Assembly: GCA_016213425.1 (NCBI GenBank) | Contig: JACRAI010000073.1 | Location: 1-11,490 of the forward strand | DNA from: an archaeon | Lineage (GTDB): Archaea; Nanobdellota; Nanobdellia; Woesearchaeales; ARS49 | Length of the DNA: 11,490 nucleotides | Direction: 5' to 3' | Program-made: the position numbers and the translations under genes | In this document: one piece after another, positions 6,084 through 11,311 of the stretch | Numbering within the stretch: the first letter of the stretch is position 1 | Layout of the letters: every line of letters begins with the position of its first letter | Notes under the pieces: generated by a model | Seen by the model: only the letters and a program-made list of their open reading frames with translations | Databases searched by the model: none | Told to the model about the DNA's origin: nothing

Positions 6084-6296
6084 ATGAAGTTTAAAATAAC
6101 TCTTGAAAGAGAAGAAAGTGGCTTTTTCGTGGCAGAATGTTCAACTTTGCCAGGTTGTGTTTCTCAAGGAAGAACAAGAGAAGATGCATTGAAAAATATC
6201 AAAGACGCAATAAAGGGTTATTTAATTAGTTTGAAAAAACATAATGAACCTATACCGCCTTCCATTGATGAAGAAGTGGTAGAGGTTAATGTCTAA
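6084..6296 (+). CDS. hicB: HicB-family antitoxin
   Basis: Seventy residues matching the HicB partial RNase H-like fold: MKFKITLEREESGFFVAECS, then LPGCVSQGRTREDALKNIKD and AIKGYLISLKKHNEPIP. HicB binds and neutralises HicA. There is no C-terminal helix-turn-helix or ribbon-helix-helix extension, so autoregulation by this protein alone is uncertain. The frame is open upstream to GTG 6039, but the TATA box at 6053-6061 and the family N-terminus favour ATG 6084. The antitoxin precedes the toxin, and the stop overlaps the hicA start by 8 nt, implying translational coupling. Confidence 0.9.
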   Translation: MKFKITLEREESGFFVAECSTLPGCVSQGRTREDALKNIKDAIKGYLISLKKHNEPIPPSIDEEVVEVNV

Positions 6297-6516
6297 GCTG
6301 CCTATTATTTCTGGAAAAAAAGTTATTAAAGCAGTATCAAAACTAGGTTATTTAATTGACCATCAAACAGGAAGTCATATAATTCTAAGAAATATAGATC
6401 CTCTGCACAGAAGGTTAACAGTGCCAAATCATAATACGTTAGCTAAAGGAACTCTTAGAGCAATAATAAGACAAGCAGGTTTAACTGTTGAAGAATTTAT
6501 TGAATTGTTGGATTAG
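6289..6516 (+). CDS. hicA: HicA-family mRNA interferase toxin
   Basis: Seventy-five residues with the dsRBD-like HicA layout: KLPIISGKKVIKAVSKLGY, the catalytic His30 in QTGSHIILR, RRLTVPNHNTLAKGTL, and the C-terminal RAIIRQAGLTVEEFIELL. HicA toxins cleave mRNA and arrest growth when not bound by HicB. All recognisable active-site features are intact, so the toxin is probably functional. The gene is reached by the ribosome from hicB (8-nt overlap). Its stop is TAG, one of few in the window, and it overlaps the stop of the convergent membrane-protein gene by 4 nt. Confidence 0.92.
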   Translation: MSKLPIISGKKVIKAVSKLGYLIDHQTGSHIILRNIDPLHRRLTVPNHNTLAKGTLRAIIRQAGLTVEEFIELLD

Positions 6517-6863
6517 AATAAATAACTCAATCCTTTACCTGTAAGATAACCAAATGTTGAGAGTGTTCCTACCATTGTTGCTCCTGCAAGTCCACAAAAT
6601 CCTGCAGTTAAAGCAACTTGGCCATATTTGGCGCCGGACATATAAGAAGAAACTCCTCCTGAAATTGTTGCCCATGTTCCAGCAGCTATTGCTGGTGTGT
6701 ATAACAACTGTTTTTCAATACCGCCGAGCTTTCCTTCATAATAACCTGCTACAGCACCTAAGCTCGTAAAAACTGTAGCAGATCCTATTGCTAAACAAAG
6801 TTTTAATTTTTGTGCTGGTTCGAAACTTTTCCCTTGAAGATCAATTTTATTTGTTAAACTCAT
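6513..6863 (-). CDS. Small Gly/Ala-rich membrane protein (116 aa)
   Basis: No family recognised. After a polar N-terminus (about 18 residues), three hydrophobic Gly/Ala/Ser-rich segments are visible near residues 21-41, 55-72 and 82-105. They contain small-residue packing patterns such as GAVAGYYEGK and CGLAGATMVG. It lies 29 bp downstream of rpo4 on the same strand with a weak GAGAT site, so it is probably the third gene of the rpl21e-rpo4 operon. Its function is unlikely to be tied to transcription or translation. Its end overlaps the hicA end by 4 nt. Confidence 0.65.
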   Translation of the reverse strand: MSLTNKIDLQGKSFEPAQKLKLCLAIGSATVFTSLGAVAGYYEGKLGGIEKQLLYTPAIAAGTWATISGGVSSYMSGAKYGQVALTAGFCGLAGATMVGTLSTFGYLTGKGLSYLF

Positions 6864-6892
6864 TTTATTATCTCATTATTTAGTGATTATTT

Positions 6893-7237
6893 TTATCCAA
6901 CAACTTTTTTAACAACGTCAGCAATTTTTTTTAAGTCTTCTTGCTTCAAGCTTACAGGGTATGCTTGCATCACTACTTTTAATTGCTCTGCAGAATTAGG
7001 TAATATATCAATTATTTTATTTATGTGTTGATCTCTTAATCTTGATATTTTTAGTTTTGCAAGTTCTGATTGCAATTCTTCTACCTGACTTTTTTTTAAT
7101 GTTACAACAGTTTCTAAGTGTTCAAATGTTTTTTGAGCTCTGAAAGTTAATTCTTCGTTATCTTTTTTTAGTTTTGTTAATAATTCTTTTACTTCAAAAT
7201 TAGTAACTGAAACTTCGTTTAATAGTTTTGGTTTCAT
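6893..7237 (-). CDS. rpo4: DNA-directed RNA polymerase subunit Rpo4 (RpoF, Rpb4-like)
   Basis: Small archaeal RNA polymerase stalk subunit that pairs with Rpo7 and contributes to open-complex formation, RNA binding and termination. The 114-aa protein shows the Rpo4 layout: an N-terminal EVSVTNFEVKELL segment, a coiled helical middle (about 25-68), and the HRDC-like tail with ILPNSAEQLKVVMQAYP and LKQEDLKKIADVVKK. Its position directly after rpl21e is a conserved archaeal arrangement. The ATG overlaps the rpl21e stop (ATGA), with a GAGG (7246-7249) 8 nt upstream inside rpl21e, so translation is coupled. Confidence 0.93.
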   Translation of the reverse strand: MKPKLLNEVSVTNFEVKELLTKLKKDNEELTFRAQKTFEHLETVVTLKKSQVEELQSELAKLKISRLRDQHINKIIDILPNSAEQLKVVMQAYPVSLKQEDLKKIADVVKKVVG

Positions 7238-7527
7238 TCTATTTTCCTCAAATGAATTGGATGTAGTACTAATAATTTCTCTTTGTTACTGTCTTGAATT
7301 GTTAACTCGTAGCACCTGCCTCTTTTTTTCCCAATTATTCCAACTTTACTGTGAAATTTTGAAGGGTATGTTGCTTTTTGCACTGCAGGTTCCATGTGCA
7401 GCAGTACTTTGTCTCCTTCTTTAAATTCTTGAAAATATTTTGATAGAGGAACTTTTCCTTTATCTCGTGCATGTTTTTTAAATAAGTTTCTTGACTTTCT
7501 TCTAGAACCGCCTATCCTTTTAACCAT
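7234..7527 (-). CDS. rpl21e: Large-subunit ribosomal protein L21e
   Basis: Archaeal/eukaryotic-specific 60S/50S protein L21e, 97 aa, very basic. Recognisable features are VKRIGGSRRKSRNLFKK at the N-terminus, GKVPLSKYFQEFKEGDKVLL, the AVQKATYPSKFHSKVGIIG core, GKKRGRCYELTI, and the C-terminal LHPIHLRKI. It is the first gene of the rpl21e-rpo4 operon. The TATA box at 7550-7558 lies 27 bp before the ATG, indicating a leaderless message. It excludes a bacterial origin for this segment. Confidence 0.96.
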   Translation of the reverse strand: MVKRIGGSRRKSRNLFKKHARDKGKVPLSKYFQEFKEGDKVLLHMEPAVQKATYPSKFHSKVGIIGKKRGRCYELTIQDSNKEKLLVLHPIHLRKIE

Positions 7528-7549
7528 GATTGGTTAGAACAAAACTTCC

Positions 7550-7558
7550 ATTTAAAAA
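7550..7558 (-). promoter_or_regulatory. TATA box of the rpl21e-rpo4 operon
   Basis: Minus-strand TTTTTAAAT, centred 27 bp before the L21e ATG; leaderless spacing. Confidence 0.55.
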
Positions 7559-7581
7559 GGTTTTGGTGCTTGAATCAAAAG

Positions 7582-7590
7582 ATTTAAATA
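7582..7590 (+). promoter_or_regulatory. TATA box of sepF
   Basis: ATTTAAATA predicts a transcription start near 7612, leaving a leader of about 20 nt that contains GAGGTG. Confidence 0.55.
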
Positions 7591-7619
7591 TGCGATTAAT
7601 CTCTTCATATTTGTAATTT

Positions 7620-7625
7620 GAGGTG
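7620..7625 (+). promoter_or_regulatory. Shine-Dalgarno site deciding a TTG start for sepF
   Basis: GAGGTG lies 6 nt before TTG 7632. The GTG at 7623, which would give a 3-residue longer protein, is itself part of this ribosome site. The TTG is therefore preferred. Confidence 0.65.
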
Positions 7626-7631
7626 GGACTA

Positions 7632-8054
7632 TTGGTAAAAGGGTTTTTTGAAAAATTAAAGAAAAAGATTTCGAGTCCAGGTTACGATGAGCTAGAGTCA
7701 GAAGAAGGTTACTTAGAGTTAGATACTAATTTAGCAGAGCTAAAATCTAAAGCGGTTGTTAGACCTTTCAATGTTGAAGATTTTGATGATCTCAAGCCAA
7801 TCTTAGATTCTTTAAGAGAAGGAAGAACTATAGCACTAGTTAACATCAAAGCGCTAAGAGATAAAGATATGGTTGAACTAAAAAGAACAGTTAACAAGCT
7901 AAAGAAAACAGCTGATGCTATTGATGGAGAAATTGCAGGTTTCGGCGAGGATTATATTATAGTAACTCCAAGTTTTGCAACCATTCACAGAGATAAAGGA
8001 ACCAAAGATGTTAAAGCTGATGACTCGTCTGCAGTAGATCAAGATCAAGAATAA
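7632..8054 (+). CDS. sepF: SepF-like cell division protein
   Basis: SepF anchors FtsZ to the membrane in archaea that lack FtsA. The 140-aa protein begins with a short amphipathic helix (MVKGFFEKLKKKI, residues 1-13) expected to bind membrane. An acidic linker (19-36) follows, then the SepF core at about 41-119: VVRPFNVEDFDDLKPILDSL, GRTIALVNIKAL, then IDGEIAGFGEDYIIVTPSFA. The tail is acidic and probably disordered. The TTG at 7632 is chosen over GTG 7623 because of the GAGGTG site. No ftsZ is in the window. A metallophosphoesterase frame follows with essentially no gap. Confidence 0.9.
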   Translation: MVKGFFEKLKKKISSPGYDELESEEGYLELDTNLAELKSKAVVRPFNVEDFDDLKPILDSLREGRTIALVNIKALRDKDMVELKRTVNKLKKTADAIDGEIAGFGEDYIIVTPSFATIHRDKGTKDVKADDSSAVDQDQE

Positions 8055-8059
8055 TTCTT

Positions 8060-8881
8060 ATTAAAATTGGTTTGTTTACAGATAATCATAGTAGTGGCTC
8101 TGAAAAATTGATTACAGAAGGAATGAATTCTGTCGATTTAATTATTAGCACTGGAGATAGCATTGAGATCCCTGTCCCTACAGAATTATGGAAAGCACTG
8201 ATTCCTTTTTGTGAAACAAATAAACCTTTTTATGCGATTCCTGGAAATTATGAATCACAAGAGTCATGGAATGCTGCCTGCGCATATTTATTAAAAAAAT
8301 ATCCTAACTTTATTAATGCTGCAAATGAACAAGTTTACAGATTTGATAAATATGACTTAATCTTTATTCCTGGAGTAGAAAATTTCGAAGCAGGATTTGA
8401 AGTTAATGAACACAATCTTAAAAGATTGCTAAAAAAAGTTGATAAGTTAAATAATAAAATTCTTTTTTGTCATGAACCTCCAAAACAAGATTATTCGACA
8501 GGAACTGATGCTGCTGTGCAAGCAAGAAGTGTTATTGATGGTTCAGTAATTTTCGGAAGAAATACCAAAGATGCAATTGATTCGGGTCTTTACAAAAAAG
8601 AATTTGTTAACCGAGGGAGTGAATTAATAAGATCTTTTATTGATCGTGCAGGAATAAATTTTGTGTTTTCAGGCCACTTGCATGAATCTATTGGTGCAGT
8701 AGATTATATTGGAAGAAAAATTGAAGAAGAGGAATTTACTAAATCATTATACTTGAATCCCGGCCCTGCAAAAAATGGAATTTATGCAATAGTAACAATT
8801 GAAGAAAGCAACGGAATTCTTAAAGCAAAATATGAAAGAAAAATGTTATTTGGTAAAACAGGATATGAAGATTTGAAGTGA
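8060..8881 (+). CDS. Calcineurin-like metallophosphoesterase (probable non-canonical start)
   Basis: Binuclear-metal phosphoesterase with ordered motifs: D-x-H (TDNH), GD (STGDSIE), GN (PGNYES), a His in FCHEPP, and GHLHES near the C-terminus. The final strands LYLNPGPAKNGIYAIV are typical of the Icc/YfcE-like superfamily. The usual GNH motif is GNY here, so the general-acid His is absent. The first strand reads IKIGLFTDNH, but the only ATG/GTG/TTG after the upstream stop at 8021-8023 is TTG 8072. Starting there would remove four residues of that strand. ATT 8060 (MKIGLF by homology) is the start I propose; ATA 8051, overlapping the sepF stop, is an alternative. Otherwise use 8072. Substrate unknown; probably cotranscribed with sepF. 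Confidence 0.82.
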   Translation: MKIGLFTDNHSSGSEKLITEGMNSVDLIISTGDSIEIPVPTELWKALIPFCETNKPFYAIPGNYESQESWNAACAYLLKKYPNFINAANEQVYRFDKYDLIFIPGVENFEAGFEVNEHNLKRLLKKVDKLNNKILFCHEPPKQDYSTGTDAAVQARSVIDGSVIFGRNTKDAIDSGLYKKEFVNRGSELIRSFIDRAGINFVFSGHLHESIGAVDYIGRKIEEEEFTKSLYLNPGPAKNGIYAIVTIEESNGILKAKYERKMLFGKTGYEDLK

Positions 8882-8885
8882 AAGA

Positions 8886-8894
8886 ATTTAAATA
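8886..8894 (+). promoter_or_regulatory. TATA box of the EamA transporter
   Basis: ATTTAAATA, just after the metallophosphoesterase stop and about 26 bp before ATG 8917. It indicates a leaderless start there rather than GTG 8878. Confidence 0.55.
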
Positions 8895-8916
8895 CAATTT
8901 ATGCTTAAGTGATATT

Positions 8917-9795
8917 ATGACTGATAAAAAAGGAATCTTTTTAATATTTCTTTCTGCTTTTATGTTTGGAAGTTATGGTGTTTGGTCTAAATTAATGGGT
9001 AGTTCTTTCGGAGTTTTTTATCAAAGCTGGACTAGAGCTTTGCTCATTGCATTTGTTTTGTTACCTTTTCTTATTCGGAGGCAAGGAATAGTTGTTATTC
9101 ACAAAAAAGATTTGAAGTGGATGATTGTTTACTTATTTTTTACATCTCTGACTCAAGTTCCAATATATTATGCATTTAATCATATGAATATTGGTTCTGC
9201 AACATTGCTTTTTTTTGTAAGTATGATATTAACGATGTATTTTGCAGGTATTTTATTTTTTGGTGAAAAAATCACTAAGACAAAAGTATTCTCTTTTATT
9301 TTGGCAGGAATAGGAATGTATACTGTGTTTTCTTTCTCACTAGTGTATTTTTCTTTGCTGGCTGCACTTTTAGCAATCGTGAACGGAATAGCGAGCGGAG
9401 GAGAGGTTTCTTTTTCTAAAAAATTGTCAAAAAAGTACTCAACATTGTACTTAACTTGGTTAAGTTGGGTTGTTATTTTTATAACAAATTTACCTTTTTC
9501 TTTGCTTCTTAAAGAAGTTCAATACTTTCCTTCTTTTCAAATGGTTTGGTTGTATCAGTTAGGTTACGCTATTTGTGGTCTTCTTGGTTTCTGGTTAATA
9601 ATTGAAGGTTTAAAATATGTTGAAGCAAGCATAGGTGGATTAATAGGTCTCCTTGAAATAGTGTTTAGTATTCTTTTTGGAGTAATTATTTTTAAAGAAG
9701 AATTATCAATAAAAATAGTGTTTGGTGCAGTATTCATCGTTATTGCTGCTGCTTTGCCGCACATATCAACGTTGTATAATAAATATAAAAATTAA
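8917..9795 (+). CDS. EamA/DMT-family membrane transporter
   Basis: Polytopic inner-membrane carrier of the drug/metabolite transporter superfamily, 292 aa, with about ten hydrophobic helices in two EamA halves (roughly residues 5-140 and 150-285). The start FLSAFMFGSYGVWSKL is a typical EamA first helix. The end of the first half (NIGSATLLFFVS, then LFFGEKIT) and of the second (EASIGGLIGLLEIVFSILFG, then FKEEL) show the repeated family signature. Substrates range from amino acids to nucleotides and cannot be predicted. The frame is open to GTG 8878, overlapping the previous stop, but the TATA box and the family N-terminus favour ATG 8917. Confidence 0.88.
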   Translation: MTDKKGIFLIFLSAFMFGSYGVWSKLMGSSFGVFYQSWTRALLIAFVLLPFLIRRQGIVVIHKKDLKWMIVYLFFTSLTQVPIYYAFNHMNIGSATLLFFVSMILTMYFAGILFFGEKITKTKVFSFILAGIGMYTVFSFSLVYFSLLAALLAIVNGIASGGEVSFSKKLSKKYSTLYLTWLSWVVIFITNLPFSLLLKEVQYFPSFQMVWLYQLGYAICGLLGFWLIIEGLKYVEASIGGLIGLLEIVFSILFGVIIFKEELSIKIVFGAVFIVIAAALPHISTLYNKYKN

Positions 9796-9823
9796 TAGTT
9801 TGAGTAATCTTCCGTGTCTTCTA

Positions 9824-10045
9824 CTAAATTTTCTTCTTCAAAAATAAATAAATCGCTCCAAAAAAACTAAGAACACTCAGAATAATGATGATTATTGCCA
9901 GAAAATATCCTAAATTAAAAAATGCTTTGTGTGTTCCTAATACTGTTATGTTGAAGATCAAGAATATATAATAACAAAAAATTCCTCCGGCCAATAAAAT
10001 AAAAGAGAGCGCTAACAATAAAATGCCCCAAATTCTTGCATTCAT
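9824..10045 (-). CDS. Small two-helix membrane protein (73 aa)
   Basis: No family recognised. Two long hydrophobic helices (about residues 6-32 and 44-68) end in a positively charged LKKKI tail, suggesting the C-terminus lies in the cytoplasm. The ATG at 10045 forms an ATGA overlap with the distal TGA of the glycosylase reading frame. It is therefore the second gene of that operon, and its translation would be coupled to readthrough or to the ancestral full-length glycosylase. Its stop is TAG. Confidence 0.6.
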   Translation of the reverse strand: MNARIWGILLLALSFILLAGGIFCYYIFLIFNITVLGTHKAFFNLGYFLAIIIIILSVLSFFGAIYLFLKKKI

Positions 10046-10104
10046 TTGATCAAGTCCTTTAATTTTAAGAAATCTGTTTCTAAATCGTCTTTTAAACTTC
10101 TCTA
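10042..10104 (-). other. Readthrough extension of the glycosylase frame after an in-frame TAG
   Basis: The TAG at 10104-10102 interrupts the glycosylase. The same frame continues for 19 codons (RSLKDDLETDFLKLKDLIK) to a TGA at 10044-10042. HPAATLY-stop-RSLKDDLETDF aligns with the family C-terminus (LY, one residue, then a basic/polar helix and DF). The TGA overlaps the next gene's ATG as ATGA. The extension is therefore a relic or functional part of the gene. Confidence 0.75.
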
Positions 10105-10629
10105 GTATAATGTTGCAGCAGGATGATACATGGGAAATACAAGAAATTTCAATCCATCAAGTTCTTTTTCTACAGGCACTCCATGCAAATGCGTGATTCC
10201 TGCCATTTTTTTCATTCCTTCAACACTGAAGTTTCCCAAAATAAATTTTGTTGAAAAATTTCCTAAAGTAACAATTACTTTAGGCTTAATAATTTTGATC
10301 TGTTCAATTAAGAAAGGTGTGTGTGTCTTGATTTCTTCGTCATTGGGATTTCGGTTCTCAGGAGGCCTGTACTTTAAAACATTGGCAATGTAAACATCCT
10401 CAATGCATAAATTGATCATGTGAAGTAATTGATCTAATTGTTTGCCTGCTGCGCCGACAAAAGGCAAACCTTGCAAATCCTCGTTATTGCCTGGTGCTTC
10501 GCCAATAAAAAATATTTTTGCTTCAGGATTTCCTTTTCCAAAAACAATGTTAGTTGCAGATTCTTTTAATGGTAAGTTTGCTTCTGAAGTTTTTTGTTTT
10601 AATTGTTCCAAAGCTTCTTGGTTTTGCAT
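10102..10629 (-). CDS. Family 4 uracil-DNA glycosylase, interrupted near the C-terminus
   Basis: Removes uracil from DNA at the start of base excision repair. The 175-aa frame shows GEAPGNNED at 43-51 (catalytic water loop), PFVGAAG at 56-62 (uracil binding), NVLKYRPPENRNP at 83-95, IKPKVIVTLGNFS at 114-126 and the HPAA motif at 169-172. Family 4 enzymes normally hold a [4Fe-4S] cluster with four Cys. The aligned positions here are Glu16, Leu19, Tyr87 and about His103; the only Cys is 75. The frame stops at TAG right after HPAATLY, about 20 residues short of family length (about 195). Catalytic motifs precede the stop, so the short form may still fold. ATG 10629 has a TATA-like element at 10649-10658. 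Confidence 0.85.
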   Translation of the reverse strand: MQNQEALEQLKQKTSEANLPLKESATNIVFGKGNPEAKIFFIGEAPGNNEDLQGLPFVGAAGKQLDQLLHMINLCIEDVYIANVLKYRPPENRNPNDEEIKTHTPFLIEQIKIIKPKVIVTLGNFSTKFILGNFSVEGMKKMAGITHLHGVPVEKELDGLKFLVFPMYHPAATLY

Positions 10630-10648
10630 TATGGGTTGTAATTTGTTG

Positions 10649-10658
10649 TTATTAAAAA
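10649..10658 (-). promoter_or_regulatory. Possible TATA box of the glycosylase gene
   Basis: Minus-strand TTTTTAATAA, about 25 bp before ATG 10629. The stronger ATATA element at 10688-10697, which serves the divergent abrB gene, could also be read in this direction. Confidence 0.35.
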
Positions 10659-10687
10659 GCTTTTCAATTTCTTCAAAAATAGAAAAG

Positions 10688-10697
10688 TATATAAATA
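10688..10697 (+). promoter_or_regulatory. TATA box of the AbrB-MazF pair
   Basis: GTATATAAAT is the best TATA match in the window, centred about 27 bp before ATG 10719. The mRNA is predicted to be leaderless. Confidence 0.65.
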
Positions 10698-10704
10698 AGT
10701 TTAA

Positions 10705-10718
10705 ACTTACTAGTAAGT
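10705..10718. promoter_or_regulatory. Perfect 14-bp palindrome, probable autoregulatory operator
   Basis: ACTTACTAGTAAGT is perfectly self-complementary (7+7) and sits exactly between the TATA box and the ATG, covering the expected transcription start. AbrB/MazE-type antitoxins commonly bind such sites, alone or with the toxin, to repress their own operon. Confidence 0.6.
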
Positions 10719-10985
10719 ATGATAGAACTTATTAATGTATCCTCGAGAGGTCAAATAGTTATACCTGAAAGAGTGCGCGAACATTTAGGTATTATGAAAG
10801 GGTCTAGATTGGTGTTGTTGGAAAAAGACGGGGAGTTAATTCTAAGAAAAGAAAAGGATCTGGCTAAACACTTTGAAGAAAGCATTCGAAAAGAAGATAT
10901 GGGTTGGCTTGCTTTAGCAGAACAGTCATTAAAATTAGTTTGGGATAACAAAAAAGATGAAGAGGTTTGGCAAAAATACTTATGA
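10719..10985 (+). CDS. AbrB/MazE-type DNA-binding antitoxin
   Basis: 88 aa. Residues about 5-45 form a SpoVT/AbrB swapped-hairpin domain: VSSRGQIVIPERVREHLGI, then KGSRLVLLEKDGELILRK. The remaining 43 residues (FEESIRKEDMGWLALAEQ, then VWDNKKDEEVWQKYL) are helical and acidic, with Trp residues, as expected for a tail that wraps the toxin. ATG 10719 is fixed by the TATA box and the palindrome just upstream. The stop overlaps the toxin start (ATGA). The protein is predicted to neutralise the MazF/PemK partner and repress the operon. Confidence 0.87.
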   Translation: MIELINVSSRGQIVIPERVREHLGIMKGSRLVLLEKDGELILRKEKDLAKHFEESIRKEDMGWLALAEQSLKLVWDNKKDEEVWQKYL

Positions 10986-11311
10986 ATCAAAGAGAATTAA
11001 TTTTATTGCCTTTTCCTTTTTCAGATTTGTCCGGTAAAAAAGTAAGGCCCGCCCTTATTATTTCTAATGACCGATTTAATAAAAGTAGTGAAGATGTTAT
11101 AGTGTGCGCTGTTACTAGTAATGTAAATAAATCACCTTATTCTGTGGTAATAACTCAGAAGGAGCTCGAGGGTGGAACTTTATTTGTGAAGAGCTGTATA
11201 AAAGTAGAGAACATACTTAAAGTGAAAAAATCTTTAATTATAAAAGTCATAGGAAAAATAGACATTAAAACTTTTTTGACTGTTAAAAATGTCTTTGATA
11301 GTTTAGTTTGA
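10982..11311 (+). CDS. MazF/PemK-family endoribonuclease toxin
   Basis: 109 aa, matching the PemK/MazF fold: LILLPFPFSDLSGKKVRPAL at the N-terminus with catalytic Arg22, VIVCAVTSN with catalytic Thr45, and a C-terminal KSCIKVENILKVKKSLI segment with KVIGKI typical of the dimer face. Such toxins cleave single-stranded RNA at short sequences. The frame is open back to TTG 10967, but ATG 10982 gives the family N-terminus and a 4-nt ATGA overlap with the antitoxin. Active-site residues are intact. The end overlaps the convergent edge gene by 9 nt. Confidence 0.88.
   Translation: MNQRELILLPFPFSDLSGKKVRPALIISNDRFNKSSEDVIVCAVTSNVNKSPYSVVITQKELEGGTLFVKSCIKVENILKVKKSLIIKVIGKIDIKTFLTVKNVFDSLV

Noticed and set aside
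6554..6769. Plus-strand open frame of 71 codons
   Set aside because: Lies antisense within the 116-aa membrane protein gene; Leu/Gln-rich low-quality composition, and no promoter or ribosome site.
7709..7897. Minus-strand 62-codon frame inside sepF
   Set aside because: Ser/Leu-rich antisense shadow of an identified gene.
9564..9764. Minus-strand 66-codon frame inside the EamA gene
   Set aside because: Antisense shadow of a transporter gene with strong helix pattern; no start signals.
10102..10104. Genome-wide TAG reassignment to pyrrolysine
   Set aside because: TAG also ends hicA, where a TAA follows two codons later, and the 73-aa gene, where readthrough would run antisense into the EamA gene. 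TAG therefore mostly acts as a stop; a local event is more likely.
10130..10735. Two plus-strand frames (10130-10393 and 10442-10735)
   Set aside because: Both are antisense to the clearly recognisable glycosylase; composition is Cys/Ser/Phe-rich as expected for shadows of coding sequence.
10751..10990. Minus-strand 79-codon frame
   Set aside because: Shadow of the AbrB-type antitoxin gene, which has clear family motifs.
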